Shown piece by piece: positions 25,991 through 34,291 of a DNA stretch of 64,000 bases. The notes below the pieces were generated by a model. The model was not told where the DNA came from and ran no database searches. It saw nothing but the letters and a program-made list of their open reading frames with translations. Numbering within the stretch: position 1 is the first letter of the stretch; every line of letters starts with the position of its first letter. Location: assembly GCF_018614035.1 (NCBI RefSeq), contig NZ_JAGGPA010000075.1, positions 18,268 through 82,267 on the forward strand, written 5' to 3'. The translations under genes and the position numbers were made by a program. This stretch comes from Streptomyces sp. ISL-96 (GTDB lineage Bacteria > Actinomycetota > Actinomycetes > Streptomycetales > Streptomycetaceae).

Positions 25991-26941
25991 TCACCCCCGC
26001 TTCAGGCCCAGCACCTCCGCCGCCGCGAACGTCTCGCTCGCCGGCCGCCCCTCGAAGTGCGGCGACAACCGCTCCGCCAGCTCCTCGTACGAGAAGACCT
26101 CCTTCGCCGTATCGAACTTGGCCGCCACCTTCGGCCTTTCCATGACCGCGACCATCCCGCCATGCACGACGAGCAACTGCCCGTTGACCCTCCCCGCGGC
26201 CGGGGACGCGAGATAACCGACCAGCGGCGACACATGCTCCGGGGCCAGCGCGTCCAGCTCACCCCCCGCCGGCTCCGCGAAGCCCGCGAACACGTCCTCC
26301 GTCATCCGCGTACGCGCACGCGGGCAGATCGCGTTCGCCGTAACGCCGTACTTCCCCAGCGCCAGCGCCGTAGACGTCGTCAGCCCGACGATCCCGCCCT
26401 TCGCCGCCGCGTAGTTCGGCTGCCCGGCCGACCCCGCCAGGTACGCCTCCGACGACGTGTTGACGATCCGGCCGTAGACCGGGCCGCCCGCCGCCTTGGA
26501 CCGCGCGCGCCAGTGCGCCGCCGCGAAATGCGTGGTGTTGAAGTGGCCCTTGAGGTGGACGCGGATGACCGAGTCCCACTCGTCCTCGGTCATCGAGAAG
26601 ATCATCCGGTCCCGGAGAATCCCCGCATTGTTGACCAGGATGTCCAGCTTTCCGTACGTATCGACGGCCAACTGAACCAGCGCGCCAGCCTGTTCATGGT
26701 CCGATACGTCGCCGAGGTGGGCCACGGCCCGCCCGCCCGCTGCCAGGATCTCCGCGGCGACCTCCTCCGCCGGGGCCGCCGACGCCTCGCCCGAGCCGTC
26801 GCGCCCCGGCTGCCCGTAGTCGTTGACGACGACGCTCGCGCCGAGCCGGGCCAGTTCCAGGGCCTCCGCGCGGCCGAGGCCGCGCCCCGCGCCCGTGACG
26901 ATCGCGGACAGGCCGACGAGTGGCAGTGACATCGAAGACAT
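25991..26941 (-). CDS. SDR 3-hydroxyacyl-CoA dehydrogenase, Hsd4A-like
   Basis: A 316-residue SDR. The cofactor motif is VTGAGRGLGRAEALELARLG. VVVNDYG and the insert PGRDGSGEASAAPAEEV are typical of the multifunctional-enzyme-2/17-beta-HSD4 type. NNAG, the catalytic Ser of NTSSEAYLAG and YAAAKGG are present. Mycobacterial Hsd4A (about 317 aa) oxidises 3-hydroxyacyl-CoA in the cholesterol side chain and is KstR-controlled. It is last in the minus-strand operon maoC-adh-sdr (10-bp gap). A beta-oxidation role is inferred from neighbours and the upstream KstR-like box. GAGGGGG precedes ATG 26941. Confidence 0.9.
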   Translation of the reverse strand: MSSMSLPLVGLSAIVTGAGRGLGRAEALELARLGASVVVNDYGQPGRDGSGEASAAPAEEVAAEILAAGGRAVAHLGDVSDHEQAGALVQLAVDTYGKLDILVNNAGILRDRMIFSMTEDEWDSVIRVHLKGHFNTTHFAAAHWRARSKAAGGPVYGRIVNTSSEAYLAGSAGQPNYAAAKGGIVGLTTSTALALGKYGVTANAICPRARTRMTEDVFAGFAEPAGGELDALAPEHVSPLVGYLASPAAGRVNGQLLVVHGGMVAVMERPKVAAKFDTAKEVFSYEELAERLSPHFEGRPASETFAAAEVLGLKRG

Positions 26942-26951
26942 CCAAGCCCCC

Positions 26952-28028
26952 TCAGATCTCGATGCACGTGCGCAGGGCCTCGCCCGTACGCATCTGGTCC
27001 AGGGCGTCGTTGATCCCGTCCAGCCGCACCCGGTGGGTGATCAGGCCGGCCAGATCGATCCGGCCCGCGCGCCAGAGCGCGATGGCCCGCTCGTACGAAC
27101 GGAGCACGCCGCCGCCCCCGTACATCGACGGCAGAATCCGCTTCTCGTCGAAGAACAGCTCGAACATGTTGACCTGGAAGAAGTCGTCCATGGCCCCCGC
27201 GCCGACAACGCACAGCGTGCCGCCGCGCCGCGTCGTCTCGTACGCGGTCCGGGCCGTGGCGGACTTGCCGACGACCTCGAAGACGTAGTCGAAGCCCTCG
27301 CCCGCGGTAACACGCTGCTTGGCGTCGGCGAGCTCGTCCGGTGACACGGCCTCCGTCGCGCCGAACCTCAGCGCCGCCTCACGCCGCGACGCGACCGGGT
27401 CGACGGCGACGATCTGCGCCGCGCCCTGTACGCGCGCGCCCTGGACCGCCGAAATCCCGACGCCACCACACCCGATGACGGCGACCGACGAACCGGCTTC
27501 CACCTGCGCCGTGTTGATGGCCGCCCCGAGCCCCGTCGTCACTCCGCAGCCGATGAGCGCGGCGATCTCGTACGGCAGGTCGTCCGGAATCGGTACGGCG
27601 CAGCCCGCGTCCACCACGACCTCCTCCGTGAAGGTGCCGGTCCCGGCGAAGCCGAAGACGTCACCGCCGGGGCGCTTGAAGTTGGGCGTACCCGCGTTCA
27701 TGAGCCCGGCCAGGCACAGGTGTGTCTGGCCGCGCTTGCAGGACGGGCAGGCGCCGCAGGCGGGCAGCCAGCAGACCAGCACCCGGTCCCCCTGGCTGAG
27801 GCCCGTGACGCCGTCACCCACGTCGATGACCTCGCCCGCGCCCTCGTGCCCCGGGATGAAGGGGGCCGGCTGGGGCAGTACGCCGCTCATCGCGGAGACG
27901 TCGGAGTGGCACAGCCCGGTCGCCCGGACGCGGAGCTTGACCTTGCCGGGCCCGAAGCCCACCGCCTCGACGTCGTCGAGTACTTCGAGCTTGTCCTGCC
28001 CTATCTCGTGCAGTACGGCTGCGCGCAC
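26952..28028 (-). CDS. Zinc-dependent alcohol dehydrogenase
   Basis: A 358-residue medium-chain dehydrogenase. Catalytic zinc ligands are in LCHSD and GHEGAGEV. The structural zinc cluster is CGACPSCKRGQTHLC near residues 91-105, and the Rossmann motif is GCGGVGISAVQGARV. It resembles class III-like/NDMA-dependent enzymes of actinobacteria that oxidise long-chain or steroid-type alcohols. It is the middle gene of the maoC-adh-sdr operon (22-bp gap after maoC). The substrate is inferred only. Confidence 0.93.
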   Translation of the reverse strand: MRAAVLHEIGQDKLEVLDDVEAVGFGPGKVKLRVRATGLCHSDVSAMSGVLPQPAPFIPGHEGAGEVIDVGDGVTGLSQGDRVLVCWLPACGACPSCKRGQTHLCLAGLMNAGTPNFKRPGGDVFGFAGTGTFTEEVVVDAGCAVPIPDDLPYEIAALIGCGVTTGLGAAINTAQVEAGSSVAVIGCGGVGISAVQGARVQGAAQIVAVDPVASRREAALRFGATEAVSPDELADAKQRVTAGEGFDYVFEVVGKSATARTAYETTRRGGTLCVVGAGAMDDFFQVNMFELFFDEKRILPSMYGGGGVLRSYERAIALWRAGRIDLAGLITHRVRLDGINDALDQMRTGEALRTCIEI

Positions 28029-28050
28029 GGTACGGCTCCCTTCACATCAG

Positions 28051-28905
28051 TCAGGTGTGTACGACGGTGGTGTCGGCCAGTACCGGCGCGTCGTCCCTCT
28101 CGACGGCGGTGACCGACACCTGGACGCGCCCCGGCGACTTCCACATCCGCAGGCGCAGGGTCTCGCCGGGGAAGACGACCCCGGCGAAGCGGGTGCTGTA
28201 CGCGCTCACGCGCGCGACGTCGCCGCCGAGCACGGTGTCGACGACGGCCTTGAGCGTCATGCCGTACGAGCACAGGCCGTGCAGGATCGGCCGGTCGAAA
28301 CCGGCCAGCTTGGCGAATTCGGGGTCGGCGTGCAGCGGATTCCAGTCGCCGGAGAGGCGGTAGAGCAGCGCCTGGTCCTCGCGCACATGCCGCTCGACCT
28401 CCGCGTCCGGCGCGTGGGTGGGCTGCTCGGTGCGGGCGGAGGGGCCGCGCTCGCCGCCGAAGCCGCCTTCGCCGCGTACGAAGATCTGGGTGTCGCTGGT
28501 CCACAGCGGTCCGTCGTCGTCGGCGGTCTCGGAGCGCAGCACGATCACCGCCGCCTTGCCCTTGTCGTACACCGCCTGGACCTTGGAGGTCTGTACCGCG
28601 TGGCCCGTGACGGGGATCGGGCGGTGCAGCTCGATGCTCTGGCCGCCGTGCAGGACGTGGGCGAGGTTTACCTCGATGCCGGGCGCCGACAGTCCGCCGA
28701 CGACGGCCATGCCGGCGCCCGCGACGGTGGCGAAGCTCGGCAGGACGTGCAGCCGGGATTCGAGGGTGTAGCGCAGCTCGTCGGGGTCGGTGGCGGGCGT
28801 GCCGGCACCGAGGCCGAGGTGGTAGAGCTGGACGTCCTTGTGATCCCAGGCGATCTCGGCGCTGCGGGGTTCGGCTGCGACGGCCTTTGCGGCATCGATG
28901 GGCAT
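28051..28905 (-). CDS. MaoC-type 2-enoyl-CoA hydratase, two-hotdog
   Basis: A 284-residue R-specific enoyl-CoA hydratase. The degenerate N-terminal hotdog contains YTLESRLHVLPSFATV. The C-terminal MaoC domain has the catalytic Asp/His in LSGDWNPLHADPEFAKLAGF followed by PILHGLCSYG. It resembles peroxisomal MFE-2 hydratase 2 and mycobacterial Hsd4B/ChsH3. ATG 28905 follows AAGGAG by 10 bases. It heads the operon downstream of a perfect KstR-like palindrome (29004-29017) and a TGACGnnnCGTCA site. Confidence 0.93.
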   Translation of the reverse strand: MPIDAAKAVAAEPRSAEIAWDHKDVQLYHLGLGAGTPATDPDELRYTLESRLHVLPSFATVAGAGMAVVGGLSAPGIEVNLAHVLHGGQSIELHRPIPVTGHAVQTSKVQAVYDKGKAAVIVLRSETADDDGPLWTSDTQIFVRGEGGFGGERGPSARTEQPTHAPDAEVERHVREDQALLYRLSGDWNPLHADPEFAKLAGFDRPILHGLCSYGMTLKAVVDTVLGGDVARVSAYSTRFAGVVFPGETLRLRMWKSPGRVQVSVTAVERDDAPVLADTTVVHT

Positions 28906-29003
28906 GGGGATGCTGCTCCTTGATGGATGGAAGACCTCGGTGCGGCCGTCCGCACCGTCGGTCGCACCGAGGTCGTACGGGACCGGCCGCCACCCGCCAG
29001 TTC

Positions 29004-29017
29004 TAGAACGCGTTCTA
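29004..29017. promoter_or_regulatory. KstR-like operator, perfect palindrome
   Basis: TAGAACGCGTTCTA matches TnnAACnnGTTnnA exactly and is fully palindromic (CTAG on both outer sides). It lies 99 bp upstream of the maoC start. Confidence 0.75.
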
Positions 29018-29070
29018 GGCCGATGGGGCCTATGTATAACGCACCCCCCGGCAGTTGTGAAGACAGCTCG

Positions 29071-29085
29071 CTGACGCAGCGTCAG
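29071..29085. promoter_or_regulatory. Second operator type, CTGACGCAGCGTCAG
   Basis: A 15-bp palindrome with core TGACGnnnCGTCA upstream of the maoC operon. The same core is found at 39379-39391, and with one change at 55708-55720. Confidence 0.55.
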
Positions 29086-29201
29086 ATTGCTGACCACTCG
29101 GCGCCAGTACATTTGTCCCGGCCGAGTCCGTACAAGCACCCGCAACCGCATGGAGGCGGTACGGGCGGCGCGGCAGCAGGGCTGGCTCCGACCTCCTCGC
29201 G

Positions 29202-30653
29202 CTACGCCTGCGCTTTACGGTGGCGCGGCAGCCAGACCAGCATCAGGACCACCCCCGCGAGCAGCGCCCCGGTCCCCACCCGGAACGCCAGGGCGTACCC
29301 GGCCGTCAGGGCCTCCGCGCTCAGCTCGCCACCCGTCCTGGACGCCGCGACCGTCGACAGCACCGCGAGACCCAGCGCGCCGCCCATCGTGCGCGAGGTG
29401 TTGATGAGGCCCGACAGGAGCCCGGCGTCGCCCGGTTCGCCGCTCGATGTCGCGAGCGAGGCCAGCGGGGTCGACGCGAGGCCCGCGCCGGCCATCATCA
29501 CGATGCCCGGGCCGAGGATGGCCGTGAGGTACGCCCCGTCGGCGCTCAGCGTGGACTGCCACGCCATGCCGCCGGCCGCCACCAGGGTGCCGCTGATCGC
29601 GACCCGGCGCGCACCGAACCTGGCCATGAAGCGCGGGGCCAGCTTGGAGCCGATGACGATGCTCAGGGAGCTGGGGACGAGGGCGAGCCCGGCACCGAGC
29701 GGGGTGTAACCCAGGACGTTCTGGGCGTACAGCGTCATGAAGAACCACATGCAGAACATCGCGGAGCCGTTCACGAACATCGCCGCGTTCGCCGCCGAGA
29801 CCGCCCGCACCCGGAAGAACTTCAATGGCATCAGCGGCGCCTTGGTCCGCGCCTCCACCGCCACGAACGCGCCGAGGAGCACGAGTCCCGCCGCCAGCGG
29901 CAGCAGGGTGGCCGCCGCCGCCCAGCCTTCCGCCTCGGTCTGCACAATCCCGTACGCGAGAGTCGCCAGCCCGGCGGTGACCAGCAGTGCGCCGGGGAGG
30001 TCGAGCCGCCGCCCGTCCCTGGCGTGGCTCTCGACGAGCCACAGGGCGGCGCCCGCGAGGACCAGCGCGCCGACCGGCACATTGATGAGCAGCACCCAGC
30101 GCCAGGACAGCGCGTCCGTCAGCAGGCCGCCGACGAGCCCGCCCGCGGCGCCGCCGCCCGCACCGACCGCCGACCACGTTCCGATGGCCCGCGTTCTGGC
30201 GGGGCCTTCGGGGACGGCGGAGGTGAGGATGGTGAGCGTCGCGGGCGCCAGTACGGCCGCGCCGAGGCCCTGGGCCGCGCGGGCGGCCAGCAGATGCCAG
30301 TCGTCCTGGGCGAGCCCGCCGGCCAGGGACGCGGCGGTGAACAGCCCGAGCCCGGTCAGGAAGGTCCGCTTCCGGCCGAAGAGGTCCGCCGCACGGCCGC
30401 CGAGGAGCATGAATCCGGCGAAGGCGATCGAGTAGGCGTTGACCACCCATTGCAGACCGATCGCGCTCAGTCCGAGGTCGGCGCGCATCGACGGCAGCGC
30501 GACGTTCACGACGGACACGTCGAGGACGACGAGGAACTGGCCCGCGCAGGCGGCGAGTACGACCACCCAGGTGCGTGATGCCTTACGGGCGGCCGGTATT
30601 CGGGTTTCGGAGTCCGAAGGGGAGGAAGAGGAAGCTTGGACCATGGGCGTCAT
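29202..30653 (-). CDS. DHA2 (EmrB/QacA) family 14-helix MFS exporter
   Basis: The 483-residue product has 14 predicted helices. Motif A is LLGGRAADLFGRKRTFLTG. The DHA2 features LVVLDVSVVNVALPSM and LQWVVNAYSIAFAGFMLLGG are clear, and motif C lies around SAVGAGGGAAGGLVGGLL. It exports hydrophobic or cationic compounds by proton antiport; the substrate is unknown. ATG 30653 (or 30644) is chosen over longer frames that lack a ribosome binding site. It sits between the maoC operon and the thiolase gene on the same strand. Confidence 0.93.
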   Translation of the reverse strand: MTPMVQASSSSPSDSETRIPAARKASRTWVVVLAACAGQFLVVLDVSVVNVALPSMRADLGLSAIGLQWVVNAYSIAFAGFMLLGGRAADLFGRKRTFLTGLGLFTAASLAGGLAQDDWHLLAARAAQGLGAAVLAPATLTILTSAVPEGPARTRAIGTWSAVGAGGGAAGGLVGGLLTDALSWRWVLLINVPVGALVLAGAALWLVESHARDGRRLDLPGALLVTAGLATLAYGIVQTEAEGWAAAATLLPLAAGLVLLGAFVAVEARTKAPLMPLKFFRVRAVSAANAAMFVNGSAMFCMWFFMTLYAQNVLGYTPLGAGLALVPSSLSIVIGSKLAPRFMARFGARRVAISGTLVAAGGMAWQSTLSADGAYLTAILGPGIVMMAGAGLASTPLASLATSSGEPGDAGLLSGLINTSRTMGGALGLAVLSTVAASRTGGELSAEALTAGYALAFRVGTGALLAGVVLMLVWLPRHRKAQA

Positions 30654-30700
30654 GCTCGCAGCATTGGTCTGCCCCGTACATCCGCGTTCCGGCGAACGCC

Positions 30701-30790
30701 TCAGTCCACCGGACTGATCTCGCTCACCCTGCACTCCTCGACCAGCCTCGCGCGCTCCGGCTTGAGCATGGCGACATCGAACCACCTCAC
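30701..30790 (-). CDS. Possible 29-residue coupled ORF
   Basis: GTG 30790 overlaps the thiolase stop (GTGA) and opens a frame to TGA 30701-30703. It encodes a Glu/Arg-rich peptide (RWFDVAMLKPERARLVEECR). Coupling and codon use are compatible with translation, but it is short and of no known family; it may be chance. Confidence 0.22.
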   Translation of the reverse strand: MRWFDVAMLKPERARLVEECRVSEISPVD

Positions 30791-31980
30791 GCCCCCCGCA
30801 GCACCGTCACCACCGCCGCCCCGCCCAGCCCGATGTTGTGCGCCAGCCCGACCTGCGCCCCCGTCACCTGCCGCGCCCCCGCCTCTCCCCTCAACTGCCA
30901 CGTCAGTTCCGCCGCCTGCGCCAGCCCCGTCGCGCCCAGTGGGTGGCCCTTGGAGATCAGCCCGCCCGACGGATTGACGACCCACCGGCCCCCGTACGTC
31001 GTCGCCCCGCTCTCCACCAGCTTCCCCGACTCGCCCTCCCCGCACATGCCCAGCGCCTCGTACGTCAGCAACTCATTGACGGAGAAGCAGTCGTGCAGCT
31101 CGACGACGTCGACGTCCTCGATGCCGAGCCCGGACGCCTCGTACACCTGCCGCGCGGCGGCCCGCGACATCGGTTTGCCGACGACGTCGATGCAGGAACC
31201 GGACGCGAAGGACTGCTCCGTGTCCGTCGTCATCGCCTGGGCGACGATCTCGACGGCCTTGCCGTGCAGGCCGTGCTCGACCAGGAAGCGCTCGGAGACG
31301 ACCACCGCGGCCGCCGCTCCGTCAGAGGTCGGGGAGCACTGGAGCTTGGTGAGCGGTCGGTGGATGGTCTTCGCGGCGAGGATCTCGTCGACCGTCCACA
31401 CGTCCTGGAACTGGGCGTTGGGGTTGTCCGCCGAGTGCTTGTGGTTCTTGGCGGCGACGGCCGCGAGCTGCGCCTGCGTCGTGCCGTACCGCTCCATGTG
31501 CTCGCGCGCCGCGTTGCCGAAGATCTGCGCGGTGGGCGGGGTCATCTCGAAGCCGTGGGCTGCCGCCATGACGCCGTAGTGGCGCGCGACGGGTGAGGTG
31601 GCGAAATCACCGCCGTCCGAACCGCCCCCCAGCGCCCCCCGCTTCATCTTCTCGAAGCCGAGCGCGAGCACGCAGTCGCTGATGCCGCCCTCGACGAACT
31701 GCCGAGCCATCATCAGCGCCGTGGAGCCGGTGGCGCAGTTGTTGTTGACGTTGTAGACGGGGACACCGGTCAGGCCTAGTTCGTACGCCGCCCGCTGCCC
31801 GGCCGTCGAAGCCTGGAAGCAGTAGCCGGCGACGACCTGCTGCACCTTGTCGTACGAGATCCCGGCGTCTGCCAGCGAGCTGGTACCGGCCTCCTTCGCC
31901 ATGTCCCAGTACGGCCAGTCGTCCCGGCTCTCCGGCTTCTCGAACTTCGTCATCCCTACACCGACGATGTATGCCTTCAT
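30787..31980 (-). CDS. Lipid-transfer protein / SCP-x type thiolase
   Basis: The 397-residue protein has the thiolase fold. The nucleophile region is VNNNCATGSTALMMARQF (Cys near residue 82). Other motifs are ELHDCFSVNELL (His and Cys), GGLISKGHPLGATG and LAHNIGLGGAAVVTVLRG. It resembles mycobacterial Ltp proteins, which act in steroid side-chain shortening. A KstR-like box (31992-32005) ends only 12 bp before its ATG, so repressor binding would block transcription. It acts on acyl-CoA; the exact substrate is unknown. Confidence 0.93.
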   Translation of the reverse strand: MKAYIVGVGMTKFEKPESRDDWPYWDMAKEAGTSSLADAGISYDKVQQVVAGYCFQASTAGQRAAYELGLTGVPVYNVNNNCATGSTALMMARQFVEGGISDCVLALGFEKMKRGALGGGSDGGDFATSPVARHYGVMAAAHGFEMTPPTAQIFGNAAREHMERYGTTQAQLAAVAAKNHKHSADNPNAQFQDVWTVDEILAAKTIHRPLTKLQCSPTSDGAAAAVVVSERFLVEHGLHGKAVEIVAQAMTTDTEQSFASGSCIDVVGKPMSRAAARQVYEASGLGIEDVDVVELHDCFSVNELLTYEALGMCGEGESGKLVESGATTYGGRWVVNPSGGLISKGHPLGATGLAQAAELTWQLRGEAGARQVTGAQVGLAHNIGLGGAAVVTVLRGA

Positions 31981-31991
31981 GAGGCGCAGAC

Positions 31992-32005
31992 TAGAACACG
32001 TTCCA
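31992..32005. promoter_or_regulatory. KstR-like operator before the thiolase
   Basis: TAGAACACGTTCCA fits TnnAACnnGTTnnA exactly, 12 bp from the start codon. Confidence 0.7.
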
Positions 32006-32013
32006 TCCAGGCG

Positions 32014-32047
32014 GAAGGCCCCAGCGGATTCACCGCGGGGGGCCTTC
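32014..32047 (-). terminator. Nested hairpin after the Gln/Glu-rich protein gene
   Basis: GAAGGCCCC (32014-32022) pairs with 32039-32047, and an inner GCGG/CCGC stem lies at 32024-32036. It terminates minus-strand transcription before the thiolase operator. Confidence 0.65.
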
Positions 32048-32085
32048 TCGTGGCCTACCGAAAGCCTGGACCTGACCTCGGGGCT

Positions 32086-33444
32086 TCACTCCTTGGGAAC
32101 GGTGCCCACGCATTCAGAGAATGGCTTGGTCCCCACGCATTCAAACAGCGGACCCCACTTGCCGCCTTCGCTGGCGCCCGCAGTTACCGTATCGGCGCAC
32201 GACGGGTCAGAAAGACCCCAGAGGGATCCCTCCGGCCAACCCGTCTCATTCGTTCGGCTCTCGATCTTCTCGACACAGGACCCGGGCGCCCCGAGGCGCT
32301 TTACTTCTTGCAGGAATTCCTGGTACGAGGAATTCTGAGAAGCGCCGTCCAGCTGGTCCACCGTTGCCTGTGCTTCCTTCCGCTCTTCCTCCGGCGCGTC
32401 CGGGTTCTGGACTGTCACCAGCGCCTTGGTGCTCTTCTCCACGACCTGCTGGATCACCTTTTGATCCTTCGGATCCTTCGGCTTCGTCTTCGGGTTCTGG
32501 ATTGCCTTCATCGCCTCGACGGTCTTCTTCACGCCCGTCTCGATCTTCTTCTGCTCCGCCGGAGGCTTCGGCGGACCCTTCGGCTTCGAGAGTGCGACCA
32601 GCGCGTCACTGATCAATTCCAGGTTCGCCCTGAAGAACGCCTTGCTCTCCGGCGACGCTTTGGGGTCCTGGACAACGGCCGAGAAGAATGCGAGGTTCTG
32701 CGCGATGCCTCTGTGCGCTGCCCGATCAACCGCCGTCCTCTTCGGGTCCTGGGCTATCTTCAACGCTTCGGCCATCCCCGCCACGGCCTTCGTGTAGGTG
32801 GCCTTGTCCTCCGCCGACGTATTCACGTCTTCGATCTTGTTCAGCGTTACGCTGAGCTGGTTCAGGACAGTTGTGTACGCGGCCTTGTCCTCGGGCGACG
32901 TTGCCGGGTTGTTGATTATCTTCAGCGTCTCGGACACCACCGCATCCAGCTCGGCCTTTACCTGCGCCGGCGCTTTCTCTACCTGCTCCTCCATCTCCTG
33001 CTGCTGCTGCGGGTTCACGAACTGCTTCTGGCCGTCCTGCTGCTGCTCCTGCTGCTCCTGCTGCTCCTGCTCCTGCTGCTGCTCCTGCTCCTGCTCCTGC
33101 TCTTGCTCCTGCTGCTGCTCCTGCTCCTGCTCCTGCTGGTCCGGTTGCTGCTGCTCCTGCTCCTGCTGATCCGGCTGCTGCTGCTCCTGCTCATCCGGCG
33201 GCGGAGGCGGCGGAGGCGGCGGAGGCGGCGGATCAGGTGGCCCCGCCGCCGTAATTTGAGTGACGTCCTCAGGCGCTGCCACAGCAGTGCCCATACCTAT
33301 CGGCACTGTCAGCGCGGCAGCCAGGCAGACGCGCCAACCATGCGGGAGATCTGTCGCCGGGCGTTTTTGGCCATGAGGAATCCAAGTGCGCTTGCGGTGT
33401 GCGGGTATGCCCTTGTGGACTTGGCCCTTAGCGGCCAAGGTCAT
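32086..33444 (-). CDS. Secreted Pro- and Gln/Glu-rich protein with helical repeats
   Basis: The 452-residue protein has a signal-like segment (about residues 39-57, ending AVAAP), then 12 prolines (about 72-83). A low-complexity Gln/Glu stalk follows (about 84-150). Then come at least five copies of a helical repeat of about 28 residues (170-365), consensus [I/V]xx[D/N]PxxSPEDKAxYxxxLxxLxxxL. The C-terminus has four cysteines and a small duplication (ECVGTKPFSECVGTVP). I know no function; the layout suggests a wall-spanning or protein-binding surface factor. The start is uncertain: ATG 33444 has only a weak site. Its codon use is normal for the host. Confidence 0.75.
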   Translation of the reverse strand: MTLAAKGQVHKGIPAHRKRTWIPHGQKRPATDLPHGWRVCLAAALTVPIGMGTAVAAPEDVTQITAAGPPDPPPPPPPPPPPPDEQEQQQPDQQEQEQQQPDQQEQEQEQQQEQEQEQEQEQQQEQEQQEQQEQQQDGQKQFVNPQQQQEMEEQVEKAPAQVKAELDAVVSETLKIINNPATSPEDKAAYTTVLNQLSVTLNKIEDVNTSAEDKATYTKAVAGMAEALKIAQDPKRTAVDRAAHRGIAQNLAFFSAVVQDPKASPESKAFFRANLELISDALVALSKPKGPPKPPAEQKKIETGVKKTVEAMKAIQNPKTKPKDPKDQKVIQQVVEKSTKALVTVQNPDAPEEERKEAQATVDQLDGASQNSSYQEFLQEVKRLGAPGSCVEKIESRTNETGWPEGSLWGLSDPSCADTVTAGASEGGKWGPLFECVGTKPFSECVGTVPKE

Positions 33445-33544
33445 CGGAGTTCCATAGCTCACCGGTGCACTGGCACTACAAGAACAAGTCTTCGCCTCCT
33501 CGCCGCACCTCGCAACTGGGCGCCGTTCCTGATAATCGGCGAGC

Positions 33545-33701
33545 TCACGCGTCACGCGGCAGGCCCAGGATGCGCTCCGCGACGACATTGAGCTGAACCT
33601 GTGTCGTGCCGCCCGCGATCGTCAGGCAACGCGACATCAACAAGCCGTGCACGGCCCGTTCCCCGGCTCCCTCGCGCACCGCGCCCTGCGGGCCGAGCAG
33701 A
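33545..33701 (-). pseudogene. C-terminal fragment of an acyl-CoA dehydrogenase (FadE)
   Basis: Read on the minus strand, the frame gives LLGPQGAVREG, then MSRCLTIAGGTTQVQLNVVA and ERILGLPRDA before TGA (33545-33547). This is the last 50 residues or so of an acyl-CoA dehydrogenase, whose C-terminal GGTxQxQxNxxAERxLGLPR is unmistakable. The preceding 330 residues are missing, and the fragment begins right beside a KstR-like box. It is a deletion relic. Confidence 0.8.
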
Positions 33702-33702
33702 C

Positions 33703-33716
33703 TAGAACACGTTGCA
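33703..33716. promoter_or_regulatory. KstR-like operator beside the FadE relic
   Basis: TAGAACACGTTGCA fits TnnAACnnGTTnnA. It lies at the broken edge of the acyl-CoA dehydrogenase fragment and 135 bp before the start of the secreted 115-residue protein on the plus strand. Confidence 0.6.
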
Positions 33717-33850
33717 ACCTGACGGAAGGTCAGATGGGGCTCGACGAATCGATACAGCTACACCCGATCGAGTGGGACGGACATCGTGGGACATCGGCAT
33801 GGGCAACGGAGAGAGGGCATCGAAGCCCTCAACGAAACGAACGGAAACCC

Positions 33851-34198
33851 ATGCGTCTTCGCAACACCCTCGTCACCGCCGTCGGCGCCTTCGCGCTCGC
33901 ACTGACACTGCCCGCCGCCTCGGCCAGTGCGGCCACGGGGCAGTCCCGCTACACCTACGTCAACGAGGAAGGCTATGAGCTTGTCGGCTTCATGAACGCC
34001 CCGGAGAGCGAGAGGTGCATCAATCTCGCGGGGCTGAACGATGCGCTCCCGCCCGCGCACTCACCCAAGAACCGCACGGACGCGACCGCGACGGTCTTCC
34101 TGAACGCGGACTGCGAGGGTGAGGACTTCTTCACCCTCCGCCCCCACACGGGAGGCGGCAGCGAGCGGCTAAAGGTGCGCTCGGTGGTCTTCTCCTGA
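33851..34198 (+). CDS. Small secreted protein (115 aa)
   Basis: A signal peptide occupies about residues 1-28 (AFALALTLPAASASA-AT). The mature part of about 87 residues has two Cys (RCINLAGLN and NADCEGEDF), probably a disulfide, in a beta-rich fold with YTYVNEEGYELVGFMNAPES and EDFFTLRPHTGG. It resembles small secreted Streptomyces beta proteins of unknown role. A 12-bp terminator follows. It is monocistronic. Confidence 0.82.
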   Translation: MRLRNTLVTAVGAFALALTLPAASASAATGQSRYTYVNEEGYELVGFMNAPESERCINLAGLNDALPPAHSPKNRTDATATVFLNADCEGEDFFTLRPHTGGGSERLKVRSVVFS

Positions 34199-34208
34199 GC
34201 TTGCCCAC

Positions 34209-34243
34209 GTCCGCCCCCGGCACGACGCGTACCGGGGGCGGAC
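34209..34243 (+). terminator. Perfect 12-bp hairpin terminator
   Basis: GTCCGCCCCCGG at 34209-34220 pairs exactly with 34232-34243 (11-base loop), 11 bases after the secreted protein stop. Confidence 0.75.
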
Positions 34244-34264
34244 AGATAGCGTCGGCCGACAGAG

Positions 34265-34291
34265 ACGTACTACGCGTACTACACTGAGGCC
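34265..34291 (+). promoter_or_regulatory. Leaderless promoter with GTACTAC direct repeats
   Basis: GTACTAC occurs at 34267-34273 and 34276-34282. The second copy overlaps a -10 TACACT (34280-34285) that ends 6 bases before the antitoxin ATG. This fits autorepression by a Phd/YefM-type antitoxin. Confidence 0.55.

Noticed and set aside
33034..33232. CRISPR-like regular repeats
   Set aside because: The regularity is codon-level low complexity (Gln/Glu and Pro codons) without spacers; no CRISPR array or cas gene exists in the window.
32050..33591. Plus-strand frame with long polyleucine tract
   Set aside because: It is the complement of the CAG/GAG repeats that code the Gln/Glu stalk on the minus strand; no ribosome binding site and no plausible protein.
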